NCBI RefSeq assembly: GCF_000026365.1
Contig: NC_012993.1
Span: 744,001 to 808,000 of the forward strand
Direction of reading: 5' to 3'
Length of the DNA: 64,000 nucleotides
Origin: Zygosaccharomyces rouxii
Taxonomy: Eukaryota > Ascomycota > Saccharomycetes > Saccharomycetales > Saccharomycetaceae
This document shows positions 18,101-26,665 of the stretch, piece by piece. Numbering within the stretch: the first letter of the stretch is position 1; each line of letters opens with the position of its first letter. The position numbers and the translations under genes were made by a program. The notes below the pieces were generated by a model that was given only the letters and a program-made list of their open reading frames with translations, was not told where the DNA came from and did no database searches.

Positions 18101-21100
18101 TTAGCCATTTTGAGACACTACCAACCTTTGTGTAAGATGTCTTCCCAGGTGGCTTCCATTATCTCAGGTCCTTTAAAACACATTGTGGAATTGGAATCAA
18201 AGGCTACTGCTAGGGTTGCCTTGCAAGCTAGAGAAATTCTAATCCAAGGTGCTCTACCATCTGTTAAGGAAAGATCTGAACAAGTGGAACACATTTTGAA
18301 ATCATCTGTGGTTAGACCTACTTATGGCGCAACCAATCCAAAACGTTCAGAACCTGATATGGAAGTCTTAAAGGACTTGATTGATTCCAACTATGTGGTT
18401 TTTGATGTTTTGACTCCATTCTTGAGCTACCCAGATCCTGCTGTGGCAGCTGCTGCAGCTCAAGTTTACGTTCGTCATGCTTACAGAGCTTATACCATTG
18501 GTGAGGTCAAAGTTTGTGAAGGTACTACTACACCAATCTGCAAATGGAAATTCCAAATGCCATCTGCAGCTTTCACCTCTATTCCACAAATTAAAACTAA
18601 ATTCGGTATGAACAGGGCTATCTCTGTCTCTGATTTGACCTACGTGGCTGATCCTGAAAATTCTCCACTAAGAACTGGTATCTTGGTGTCTGCCGAACAC
18701 TTGGACGATGTGGATGATTCTCTTGCCCAAAGTTTGGAAACAATCCCTAACACATCTTCTTCTGCAGCAGCTGCTGGTCCTGTTCCTGACAGATCTGTTA
18801 GCTCTTCATCTTTGAGTAATGTGACTAACGTTTACGTTCAATCCACTGATGGCTTTGAATCTGAAGCCGATGTCTTGAGCAGATTGAGAGAAATTTTAGA
18901 TTCCAACAAGCAAGAATTGATCTCCTCTGCTATCCGTCGTATTACATTTATCTTTGGTTACAGTGATGGTTCTTATCCAAAGTATTACACTTTCAAGGGA
19001 CCTGCTTATGAGGAAGATAAGACCATTCGTCACATTGAACCTGCCTTGGCTTACCAATTGGAATTGGGAAGAATGTCCAACTTCAACATCAAGCCAATCT
19101 TTACTGAAAACAGAAATATTCACGTTTATGAAGCTGTTGGTAAGAGTACTCCTTTGGATAAGAGATTCTTCACTAGAGGTATCATTAGAACCGGTCGTAT
19201 CCGTGATGACATTTCTATCCAAGAATATTTGACCTCTGAAGCCAATAGATTGATGAGTGACATCTTGGACAACTTGGAAATTATTGATACTTCTAACTCT
19301 GACTTGAACCACATCTTTATCAACTTCTCTGCCGTATTTGACGTTTCTCCTGAAGATGTGGAAGCTGCCTTTGGAGGATTCTTGCAAAGATTTGGTAAGA
19401 GATTATTGAGATTGCGTGTTGCCTCTGCTGAGATCCGTATCATTATTAAGGATCCCGAAACTGGCGCACCAGTTCCTCTACGTGCATTAATCAACAATGT
19501 CTCTGGTTATGTTGTTAAGACTGAGTTATACACCGAAGTTAAGAATGCGAACGGTGATTGGGTCTTTAAATCCTTGGGTAAACCAGGATCCATGCATTTA
19601 AGACCTATTGCCACACCATACCCTGTAAAGGAATGGTTGCAACCAAAACGTTACAAGGCACACTTGATGGGCACAACTTATGTGTATGATTTCCCTGAAC
19701 TATTCCATCAAGCCCTTGTCTCACAATGGCAAAAATTCTCTCCAAAGACTAAGTTGAACGATAATTTCTTCATTGCCAATGAATTGATTGAAGATGAAAA
19801 TGGTGAACTGACTGAAGTTGACCGTGAACCAGGTGCTAACACTATCGGTATGGTTGCTTTCAAAATTACCGCCAAGACACCAGAGTACCCTCGTGGTCGT
19901 CAATTTGTGATTGTCTCCAACGATATCACTTTCAAGGTTGGTTCTTTCGGACCTCAAGAAGATGAATTCTTCAATAAGGTTACTGAATACGCCAGAAAGC
20001 GCGGTATTCCTAGAATCTACTTGTCTGCCAACTCTGGTGCTAGAATCGGTATTGCTGAAGAATTGGTCCCATTATTCCAAGTTGCATGGAAGGATCCTAA
20101 GGATTCTACAAAGGGATTTGATTACTTGTACTTGACATCTGAAGGTTTAAGAGAACTAAAGAAATACGGTAAGGACCATAGCGTTGTTACTGAACGTGTT
20201 GTCGAAAACGGTGAAGAAAGACATTTAATCAAGGCTATCATTGGTGTCGATGAAGGTTTAGGTGTGGAATGTTTGAGAGGTTCTGGTTTAATTGCTGGTG
20301 CCACTTCAAAGGCCTACCAAGATATCTTCACCATTACTTTGGTTACTTGTAGATCCGTCGGTATTGGTGCTTACTTGGTTAGATTGGGTCAAAGAGCTAT
20401 TCAAGTGGAAGGTCAACCTATCATCTTGACTGGTGCACCAGCCATCAATAAGGTGTTAGGTAGAGAAGTCTACACTTCTAACTTGCAACTCGGTGGTACT
20501 CAAATTATGTACAACAATGGTGTTTCTCATTTGACCGCTTCTGATGATTTGGCTGCTATTGAAAAGATTCTAGCATGGTTGTCCTACATTCCAGCTAAGC
20601 GTAACATGCCAGTACCAATCTTGGAGACTGAAGATAAATGGGATAGAGAGGTGGAATACTTCCCACCTAAGGAGGAAACTTACGACGTGAGATGGTTAAT
20701 TGCCGGTCGTGATTCTCCTGAAGGATTCGAAAGAGGTTTGTTCGACAAGGACTCCTTTATGGAAACACTTTCTGGCTGGGCTAAAGGTGTTGTTGTTGGT
20801 AGAGCTCGTCTAGGTGGTATTCCAATGGGTGTCATTGGTGTCGAAATTAGAACCATGCAAAACTTGACCCCTGCAGATCCTGCTAACCCAGATTCTACTG
20901 AATCTGTGTCTCAAGAAGCTGGACAAGTGTGGTACCCTAATTCTGCTTTCAAGACTGCTCAAGCTATCCGTGATTTCAACCATGGTGAACAATTGCCTTT
21001 AATGATCTTAGCTAACTGGAGAGGTTTCTCTGGTGGTCAAAGAGACATGTACAACGAGGTCTTGAAATATGGTTCCTTTATCGTCGATGCTCTTGTCGAT

Positions 21101-21862
21101 TACAAGCAACCTATTATGATTTACATTCCTCCAACAGGTGAATTGAGAGGTGGTTCCTGGGTTGTTGTTGATCCATCGATCAACAAGGAACACATGGAAA
21201 TGTATGCCGATAAAGAATCTAGAGCAGGTGTTTTGGAACCAGCTGGTATGGTTGGTGTCAAATACCGTAGAGAGAAGTTGTTGGCCACTATGTCTAGATT
21301 GGATGACACCTACAGATCATTGAAGGAGAAATTATCTGATGCATCTTTGAGCCCAGAAGAACATCAAGAAATTTCCAAGAAATTGTCCATCCGTGAGAAA
21401 CAGTTGTTACCAATCTACAGTTCCATCAGTGTCCAATTTGCCGACTTACACGACAGATCTGACCGTATGTTGGCTAAGGGTGTGATTAGAAAAGAATTAC
21501 AATGGGTTAATTCTCGTCGTTTCTTCTTCTGGAGATTGAGACGTAGATTGAACGAGGAATATTTGATGAGAAGATTGGATGTTGAATTACCACTTGCTTC
21601 CAGGTTGGAAAAGATCGCCAGATTGAGATCTTGGTACCCAGCATCTGTTGACCATGAAAATGATAGACAAGTGGCCTCTTGGATTGAAGAAAACTTCCAA
21701 TTGTTAGATGAACATTTGAAGGCTTTGAAACTAGAATCCTTTGCTCAAAGCCTGGCTAAATCTTTGAGAAGTGACCACGATAATGTTATAACTGGTCTCT
21801 CCGAAGTGTTGAAGATGATGTCCGCTGAGGATAAGGAGAAGATCATCAAAAGCTTGAAATAA
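15167..21862 (+). CDS. ACC1: Acetyl-CoA carboxylase (single ACC1/HFA1 ancestor)
   Basis: A 2231-residue multidomain enzyme (S. cerevisiae Acc1: 2233) making malonyl-CoA for fatty-acid synthesis. Order: biotin carboxylase (about 55-560; Gly-rich ATP loop EGGGGKGIRQV; RHLEVQLLADQYG), biotin carrier with biotin Lys735 in EVMKMQM, central region, and carboxyltransferase (about 1480-2190; GSARIG-like NSGARIG, GLGVECLRGSGLIAG, ANWRGFSGGQRDM). Ser1153 in MNRAISVSDL matches the Snf1 phosphorylation site of the S. cerevisiae enzyme. The start is the ATG before SEESLFEVS, conserved with Acc1. The open frame continues upstream without acidic residues through 15076 and, after splicing, into exon 1, giving a presequence-like extension. 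Only one ACC gene is seen here; S. cerevisiae has cytosolic ACC1 and mitochondrial HFA1. Confidence 0.98.
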   Translation: MSEESLFEVSSKVGVEEIADYAKEHAKLPASFIGYRTVDKAEESPLKDFVRNHGGHTVISKILIANNGIAAVKEIRSVRKWAYETFGDDRAVQFVAMATPEDLEANAEYIRMAEQYVEVPGGTNNNNYANVDLIVEIAERADVDAVWAGWGHASENPDLPETLANSKRKILFIGPPGNAMRSLGDKISSTIVAQHAKVPCIPWSGTGVDKVRIDYESGLVCVDDEIYKQGCSTSAEDGLERAKKIGFPVMVKASEGGGGKGIRQVHRAEDFIPLYNQAANEIPGSPIFIMKLAGRARHLEVQLLADQYGANVSLFGRDCSVQRRHQKIIEEAPVTIAKPDTFKEMEKAAVRLGKLVGYVSAGTVEYLYSHDDDQFYFLELNPRLQVEHPTTEMVSGVNLPAAQLQIAMGIPMHRIRDIRMLYGMHPQQSTKIDFEFANEESSTTQRKPTPKGHCTACRITSEDPNEGFKPSGGSLHELNFRSSSNVWGYFSVGNNGGIHSFSDSQFGHIFAFGENRQASRKHMVVALKELSIRGDFRTTVEYLIKLLETEDFEKNTITTGWLDDLISQKMTAEKPDPTLAVICGAATKAFIASEAARQNYINSLKKGQVPSKSLLQTMYPVEFIHEGKRYKFTVAKSADDRYTLFINGSKCEVRIRKLSDGGLLIAIGGKSHTIYWKDEVSATRLSVDSMTTLLEAEDDPTQLRTPSPGKLVKFLVDNGDHIDGGQTYAEVEVMKMQMPLVAQESGVVQLLKQPGSTIAAGDIIAILSLDDPSKVKHALPFEGMLPDFGAPIIEGTKPAYKFRSLETTLQNILNGYDNQVIMNPSLQELIKVLRDPQLPYSEWSMQISALHSRLPPKLNEQLSQLVDRSSKRNALFPARQLNKLLESATKQPDSDPSLTPVVEPLLDVTRRYANGLEAHEHSVFVKFLEEYYNVEKLFSSTTEDNVILKLRDEYSDNLEKVVVIVLSHAKVAAKNNLILAILRHYQPLCKMSSQVASIISGPLKHIVELESKATARVALQAREILIQGALPSVKERSEQVEHILKSSVVRPTYGATNPKRSEPDMEVLKDLIDSNYVVFDVLTPFLSYPDPAVAAAAAQVYVRHAYRAYTIGEVKVCEGTTTPICKWKFQMPSAAFTSIPQIKTKFGMNRAISVSDLTYVADPENSPLRTGILVSAEHLDDVDDSLAQSLETIPNTSSSAAAAGPVPDRSVSSSSLSNVTNVYVQSTDGFESEADVLSRLREILDSNKQELISSAIRRITFIFGYSDGSYPKYYTFKGPAYEEDKTIRHIEPALAYQLELGRMSNFNIKPIFTENRNIHVYEAVGKSTPLDKRFFTRGIIRTGRIRDDISIQEYLTSEANRLMSDILDNLEIIDTSNSDLNHIFINFSAVFDVSPEDVEAAFGGFLQRFGKRLLRLRVASAEIRIIIKDPETGAPVPLRALINNVSGYVVKTELYTEVKNANGDWVFKSLGKPGSMHLRPIATPYPVKEWLQPKRYKAHLMGTTYVYDFPELFHQALVSQWQKFSPKTKLNDNFFIANELIEDENGELTEVDREPGANTIGMVAFKITAKTPEYPRGRQFVIVSNDITFKVGSFGPQEDEFFNKVTEYARKRGIPRIYLSANSGARIGIAEELVPLFQVAWKDPKDSTKGFDYLYLTSEGLRELKKYGKDHSVVTERVVENGEERHLIKAIIGVDEGLGVECLRGSGLIAGATSKAYQDIFTITLVTCRSVGIGAYLVRLGQRAIQVEGQPIILTGAPAINKVLGREVYTSNLQLGGTQIMYNNGVSHLTASDDLAAIEKILAWLSYIPAKRNMPVPILETEDKWDREVEYFPPKEETYDVRWLIAGRDSPEGFERGLFDKDSFMETLSGWAKGVVVGRARLGGIPMGVIGVEIRTMQNLTPADPANPDSTESVSQEAGQVWYPNSAFKTAQAIRDFNHGEQLPLMILANWRGFSGGQRDMYNEVLKYGSFIVDALVDYKQPIMIYIPPTGELRGGSWVVVDPSINKEHMEMYADKESRAGVLEPAGMVGVKYRREKLLATMSRLDDTYRSLKEKLSDASLSPEEHQEISKKLSIREKQLLPIYSSISVQFADLHDRSDRMLAKGVIRKELQWVNSRRFFFWRLRRRLNEEYLMRRLDVELPLASRLEKIARLRSWYPASVDHENDRQVASWIEENFQLLDEHLKALKLESFAQSLAKSLRSDHDNVITGLSEVLKMMSAEDKEKIIKSLK

Positions 21863-22145
21863 GAAAGACTAATAGTACTTGTGAATTAATTGCATATGAG
21901 AAAAGCGTGGTTAAGAAAAGAAAAGAAAAGATAAGATAAGAAAAAAAAATGATAAATTGGGATAAGAGTCGCTGGTAACTGCAGCAGGGTTTCGTTGTTG
22001 TTTTCCCCATTGTAAGTTGTCTTTGCTCTTTTTCTCTAAGATAAAGTAAATGTAACATAGTTGAATTAAACTTAAATTTTAAATTAAAATTAAGAGATAT
22101 TTATAAGAATAAAAATGCAGTATTTTTTGTATATGTATATGTATT

Positions 22146-23267
22146 TTAAGTTTTAATTTTCTTCGATTCTTGTACGCCCTCCTGTTCCAACGATTGCCTC
22201 TTTTCTGCCTGTCTTTGTTTAGATTTTAATTCATTGGTCCTTTGTTTGGCCAATTTTTCTTGTTGTCTACAGTTTTCAATAAACGGTAGTGGATCCCCAA
22301 GTGGGTCGCCTTTGGGTCCTAATAGACCCAGTACGTGTTCGATCTCTTGAAATGTTTTACAACGCGCAAAAAATTGGTAAAACTTCGATTTGCCCGGTAC
22401 AATTCTCGAAATCATATATTTGGTATTCCCCAAGTTATTATCGTAATCGTTAGCTATTCTCACATATTGCTTAACCACATCAAACCATTCAATTGGTGAA
22501 TCTAAGAACACTGTAGGGTTCTGTTCTGCACAATCTGCCATCATACCACCGATCTCCTTCGGTAATTCTAGATCCCTTTGTATCTCTTGGAAATGTGATC
22601 TACTTTTAATACCCCCATTTATGATTAACGTTACACCGTTTGTTTGGCAAACCTCGTAAATCTCTTTGATATAACCTCTGATTGGTTGTTCTCTGTTTCT
22701 CATCGGTGTAGTTCTACAATGAACCGTTAAATGTGAAATACCAGTTTGACATAGTCTGTTAATTAGTTGCAAGGTATCTTCCCTGTTGTCTAAGAGCCTA
22801 ATCTTTACACTTATTGTCTTGCCATATGGTCTACCCACTTTTTCCACTAATTCACAAAGAATTTCGCATAATTTGTCAGGAGTTCTCAATAGAGCTGCTC
22901 CCATACCAGAATGGATCGAAAAGTGCTTAGGGCAACCTGCATTGATATCAATGCCATCAACATCTTGTATTACTGTCAACGCTGCCTGAATGGCCAATGA
23001 TGGAGTTGATGTACCAATTTGGAACACAATTTTGCCCTTTTCAATCTGTGGGCAAGTTCTAAACACAGGAGACGTTGTACCGTCAACCAAGTAATCTACA
23101 CAACCAAGTTTCTCATTTACATGCCTCTTACATTGAATCAGTTTCTTATCAATAATTTCAGGTCCCCAGACCAAATCTGCACCGTTTCTAATCGCTAAAA
23201 TTCGTGTGGGTAGTTCACCAGCACGAACCATCGGCGCCAGCACCAATTTACCAGCAAATGACAGCAT
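22146..23267 (-). CDS. SMM1: tRNA-dihydrouridine synthase 2 (Smm1/Dus2)
   Basis: A 373-residue FMN-dependent TIM-barrel enzyme that reduces U20 in cytoplasmic tRNAs. The Dus signature is clear: APMVRAGELPTR at residues 11-22, DGIDINAGCPKHFS with the catalytic Cys112, and HCRTTPMRNREQP. The C-terminal extension ends in a Lys/Gln-rich tail. It converges with ACC1, as YNR015W does with YNR016C. Upstream of its ATG lie tandem PAC-like GATGA repeats and an RRPE, indicating ribosome-biogenesis-type control. Confidence 0.94.
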   Translation of the reverse strand: MLSFAGKLVLAPMVRAGELPTRILAIRNGADLVWGPEIIDKKLIQCKRHVNEKLGCVDYLVDGTTSPVFRTCPQIEKGKIVFQIGTSTPSLAIQAALTVIQDVDGIDINAGCPKHFSIHSGMGAALLRTPDKLCEILCELVEKVGRPYGKTISVKIRLLDNREDTLQLINRLCQTGISHLTVHCRTTPMRNREQPIRGYIKEIYEVCQTNGVTLIINGGIKSRSHFQEIQRDLELPKEIGGMMADCAEQNPTVFLDSPIEWFDVVKQYVRIANDYDNNLGNTKYMISRIVPGKSKFYQFFARCKTFQEIEHVLGLLGPKGDPLGDPLPFIENCRQQEKLAKQRTNELKSKQRQAEKRQSLEQEGVQESKKIKT

Positions 23268-23611
23268 ATTGTATCGTTTTTCCTAGTGATCTATTCTCGA
23301 TGATATTATCTTTTCATCTCATCTCATCTCATCTCGCTGCATTCCATGTTGAAAAATTTCTGAAATAATCCGATAGAAGCATATGAGCATCTAAACAGGA
23401 ATTCGCGTCCTGAAACCAATCATTTTCCTGAAACAGTTTTAGTTGTCTAGAATGTAGAATTGGTCTATTGTGACATTAGTCTCCATGGTCGCGTATATAA
23501 GTAAAGTAACGTTTTAATGTGTACCCCAGGTATCAGCATGTTTATGCGTCGCATTGTACCTAGTGCAAGCATTACCACAGCTACTACGGCTATTATTGCT
23601 GGTGCTACAAT
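23268..23611 (-). promoter_or_regulatory. SMM1 promoter with tandem PAC repeats and RRPE (shared with the Msb1-like gene)
   Basis: 344 bp. On the plus strand TCATC occurs four times in tandem at 23314-23333, which reads GATGAGATGAG... on the SMM1 strand and so gives several overlapping PAC cores (GATGAG). An RRPE-like TGAAAAATTTC follows at 23350-23360. On the other strand a 40-codon uORF starts at 23538 and overlaps the Msb1-like start. Confidence 0.65.
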
Positions 23612-23660
23612 ATGTTCAAGAATTTTAAGGCTAGGATTCGTTCAGGCTCCAGTCAATTGA
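23538..23660 (+). promoter_or_regulatory. 40-codon uORF overlapping the Msb1-like start codon
   Basis: An ATG at 23538 opens a 40-residue frame that ends at a TGA at 23658-23660, out of frame with and overlapping the ATG at 23612. The encoded peptide starts with a basic segment (MFMRRIVPSA) followed by Thr/Ile/Ala-rich hydrophobic residues. If the transcript starts upstream, this would repress the main ORF; if it starts between the two ATGs, it is irrelevant. Confidence 0.4.
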
Positions 23661-26215
23661 AAAGTAGCGGCGCTCATGGGTTAGATAAGTTGGCTAAAAG
23701 CGGTAGCAAAAGAAGTGCTAGTGGTAGTGCTGCCACTACTTCTAGTAACAACCGTAAAAGTCGAAACGACGGGCATGACGATGGAATAGACCAACAAAGG
23801 TCCATTTCGGCACCTGGAACTTCACAACCAGGATATCAGTCACATTTCGCCGATAACAGGTCCCCTAGGCAAGCTTATAGACCACCACCAATTGGGGCAG
23901 GGGATGAATTGACGTATTCGCCAGTACCCTCTAGTAAGAGCTTTCCCAAGAGTACACGTCACTATTCACAAGAAAATCCATACAGTGAGAGGAATTCTTT
24001 GACGATGCTAGGTGGTCCAAACCACTATGTTTACGACAATGCTGCCTATGATACCAATGATAAGGAATTCAACATTTTTAGCAAACCAGATGGTATAACG
24101 CCATGTTCTTCTAGGTTGGTGGTACAAAGTTTGACAAGTGCGTTTAAGGAGTCCATATCACACGTTGGTGATACGAAAGTTTTGCAACAGGTGGTTAAAC
24201 CGAATTTACATCACTTCTCAAAGGAAGAAGTTCAAGAGGTGAAAAGATTGATCTGTAAGTTGTTTCCCTACGATGGCTGTACTTTGAAAGACCAGGCTTT
24301 GAAGAAATCGATCAACGAATCATTCGGAGATAATGTAATTAGACTGACCGTAGCGTTAAGAATTATCTGGAGTTCATTCCCCAGGGGAATTATACCATGG
24401 GATTCGTACTATAAATTCACCAAGTGGGAATCACAAACTGGATTCCCACCAGAATCGTTCCACTTCAGGTTTTCGAAATTTCTACCTGACAGAAATTATA
24501 CATTTTGCACATTTGCATTTTTGGAATTTTTACTATGCATTCTTTTACAGAAGAATAAATTGATGCTCGACAAAAGTATTCAAATGGACTTAATCTTCAC
24601 GGCAGGTGCGACTGCATTTGTTAGGGATCCAAGCTATTGTAGTCCGGCAAATGAAGAAACGCCCCCTGTTATAAGATCCTATTATCAACGTGGTAATGCG
24701 CTGCACAGACTGTTTGTCGGGTACATACGGTCATTAAACCATGAACGTAAGATGACTGATGTCTATTTGCTAGATATATTTCAAATCGAGCAATATCCAC
24801 CAAGACCTTATAAGGCACGCTCAGCAAAGGCACTGACGTTAACAATTCCTAAGGGTAACCCAGACGGTAATGATTTTACTTCATTGATAAGTCAAGCGGC
24901 TTCTGCAAAGAAAAGATTTTATGCGTCAAGTTCTTCGTTCTCACGTATTGAAAACGCATTCTTGGATCAATTCGAAGAGCAAACTTTACGTGTCATTATG
25001 AGTTTTTTCTCTGAATCATCAAACCGTTATATTACAACGTTTGACGATGGATTCGATGCTGACTTTTTACAAGGGGCTTCCAAACGTAATAAATCACATA
25101 CTCGTAAGGTAAGTGATGATAATATGGTCGCGACTTGGTTACAAATGGCAAAGGAGCAAAATGGATTCGATGAATTATTGGATGTACTTGAAAATAATCA
25201 TATGCCAGAGGGAGGTACGTTGGCGCTGGGCGCCCCCGCGGCCACAATGGGCCCCACATCCCGCAGAGATCGTACTGAGGCTGCAGATAGTTCCGTTAGA
25301 ATTGGTAAAACTGATATTACAGAATGGATCATCAATTCTTGGAAATACGAAATGTTTATGAGTCGTGTTCAAAATACGCTTTTGATTAAATTGACTAAAA
25401 AAGTTGATGAATGCAACTGGTTAGTTTTATCATGTGAAGAAAATGTCAATATGAATCCAAAGGCAATCCCACCTCCTGCTAAACATCCGCCAATACCAAA
25501 GGAAAGACCACATCGTTTGCAACAACCAAAGGTTACTATTAGAGAGCCAGCAACTCATTCATTACCATCCGTCAAGGAGTCTGTACCCACTGATTTTTCA
25601 CATTTACCTGTTGATCTACCAATACCCGAATCTTTTGTAGAAGCTGAGCCTAAACCAGAATCGAAACCGTTGCCTAACCCAGCAGAAGAATCTTTAAAAG
25701 GACCCATTAGTGAAACCGTTAGGGAACCTTCCACGGAATCCAATGCAGATGCATCTGTGGAACCTACCAAGGTATCCAATGCAAGTTCAGTTGTGGAGTC
25801 TACCAAGGTATCCAATGCAAGTTCAGTTGCGGAACCTACCAAGGAATCCAATGCAAGTTTAGCCGAGGAACCCATCAAGGAACACAATGCAAATGCATCT
25901 GTGGAACCTACTGAGGAATCCAATGCGAGTTCAGTTGTAGAACCTACCGAAAAATCCAATGCAAGTTCAGTTATGGAGCCTACCAAAGAATCCAATGTGG
26001 ATGCAGCTGAGGAACCTACCAAGCAACCTGTTAAATCATCCGTACCCTCCAATGACGCTTTAATTGCAAAATTGAATAACGTTGGCATCTCACCGAGCGC
26101 AATTGATACCCGTTATGAAAAGAACGGCAACAGAACTGCAAGAAGCAGTCGTAACATCCTGGGAGATCTATTAGAAAGCTGCTATAGTGGAAATGAGGTG
26201 GAAGCAATAAACTAA
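23612..26215 (+). CDS. Msb1/Mug8-domain protein (MSB1-like), with 12-residue C-terminal repeats
   Basis: An 867-residue protein. Residues about 175-520 resemble the Msb1/Mug8 domain: HHFSKEEVQEVKRLICKLFP, then an IIWSSFPRGIIPWDSYYKF segment, an LHRLFVGYIRSLNHE helix, and a QYPPR box followed by SAKALTLTIP, all with counterparts in S. cerevisiae Msb1 by remembered pattern. Msb1 acts in polarity establishment with Cdc42/Bem1 and the Pkc1 pathway at bud sites. The N-terminus is basic and Ser-rich; the C-terminus (710-805) has eight tandem 12-residue repeats. The gene is not between SMM1 and PHO91 in S. cerevisiae, so it may be MSB1 in another place or a paralogue lost there. I give no symbol for that reason. 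Confidence 0.65.
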   Translation: MFKNFKARIRSGSSQLKSSGAHGLDKLAKSGSKRSASGSAATTSSNNRKSRNDGHDDGIDQQRSISAPGTSQPGYQSHFADNRSPRQAYRPPPIGAGDELTYSPVPSSKSFPKSTRHYSQENPYSERNSLTMLGGPNHYVYDNAAYDTNDKEFNIFSKPDGITPCSSRLVVQSLTSAFKESISHVGDTKVLQQVVKPNLHHFSKEEVQEVKRLICKLFPYDGCTLKDQALKKSINESFGDNVIRLTVALRIIWSSFPRGIIPWDSYYKFTKWESQTGFPPESFHFRFSKFLPDRNYTFCTFAFLEFLLCILLQKNKLMLDKSIQMDLIFTAGATAFVRDPSYCSPANEETPPVIRSYYQRGNALHRLFVGYIRSLNHERKMTDVYLLDIFQIEQYPPRPYKARSAKALTLTIPKGNPDGNDFTSLISQAASAKKRFYASSSSFSRIENAFLDQFEEQTLRVIMSFFSESSNRYITTFDDGFDADFLQGASKRNKSHTRKVSDDNMVATWLQMAKEQNGFDELLDVLENNHMPEGGTLALGAPAATMGPTSRRDRTEAADSSVRIGKTDITEWIINSWKYEMFMSRVQNTLLIKLTKKVDECNWLVLSCEENVNMNPKAIPPPAKHPPIPKERPHRLQQPKVTIREPATHSLPSVKESVPTDFSHLPVDLPIPESFVEAEPKPESKPLPNPAEESLKGPISETVREPSTESNADASVEPTKVSNASSVVESTKVSNASSVAEPTKESNASLAEEPIKEHNANASVEPTEESNASSVVEPTEKSNASSVMEPTKESNVDAAEEPTKQPVKSSVPSNDALIAKLNNVGISPSAIDTRYEKNGNRTARSSRNILGDLLESCYSGNEVEAIN
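25739..26026 (+). repeat. Eight in-frame 36-bp tandem repeats inside the Msb1-like gene
   Basis: Eight consecutive 36-bp units encode variants of SNASSVVEPTKE (residues 710-805). Units differ at several positions, so the array is not recent everywhere. Being a multiple of three, copy-number change keeps the frame. The region is acidic and probably disordered. Confidence 0.9.
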
Positions 26216-26283
26216 CTGAAGGAAAAAGAATAATAAATAATAATTATAATAGTAATAATGTACACAGTATTTTTATTATCTTT

Positions 26284-26285
<2 letters not shown>

Positions 26286-26314
<29 letters not shown>

Positions 26315-26335
26315 GTTATTTGTTATTTGTTATTT
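26286..26335. repeat. T29 homopolymer followed by three GTTATTT repeats
   Basis: A run of 29 T (26286-26314) is followed by three perfect 7-bp GTTATTT units to 26335. It lies between the convergent ends of the Msb1-like gene and the small minus-strand ORF. The exact length of such a tract is prone to sequencing error and polymorphism. Confidence 0.9.
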
Positions 26336-26359
26336 GTTAGGAGAATTATGATTCTAATG

Positions 26360-26665
26360 CTAATCTGAACGTTTTTCAAACTTTACTGCAATGGAGTTAC
26401 GTCGGTGGTGGTGTCTATCACATGGGGACGCTTGCGTCTCTGGACTTGGGCAACTGCAGACGGAAACTCTGCGACACTTAGGTGAAGTTGACCTCGAGCA
26501 ACATTGTGAAAAATCGGAAAAATTACTGCATTGTTGATAATCTTTATCGTTCTGATTTTGCAAATCTAAAACCGTAAAAACATTATCACCAGGCTCAGGT
26601 TGTTGGCCCGCCTCGCCATGGCGGATTCTTATTTGGACAGAGACGGGTCTCTCACCGCTTGGCAT
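26360..26665 (-). CDS. Small protein, candidate YNR014W/YMR206W homologue
   Basis: A 101-residue ORF from the ATG at 26663-26665 (a longer frame would need a TTG start). The N-terminus MPSGERPVSVQIRIRHGEAG looks like an ordered strand-rich segment; the rest is rich in Ser, Cys, Pro, Arg and His. Orientation and place match what the ancestral order predicts for the YNR014W/YMR206W pair: minus strand, between SMM1/ACC1 and PHO91 on one side and before PFK2 on the other. It is shorter than either S. cerevisiae protein (about 212 and 313). The identification is mostly positional, and the function of the family is unknown. Confidence 0.5.
   Translation of the reverse strand: MPSGERPVSVQIRIRHGEAGQQPEPGDNVFTVLDLQNQNDKDYQQCSNFSDFSQCCSRSTSPKCRRVSVCSCPSPETQASPCDRHHHRRNSIAVKFEKRSD

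Noticed and set aside
18896..19497. Long antisense frames within ACC1 (163 and 123 codons)
   Set aside because: They are shadows of a highly codon-biased gene, without features of their own.
25555..26088. 177-codon frame antisense to the Msb1-like repeats
   Set aside because: A shadow of the 36-bp repeat; composition simply mirrors the repeats and no independent features are seen.
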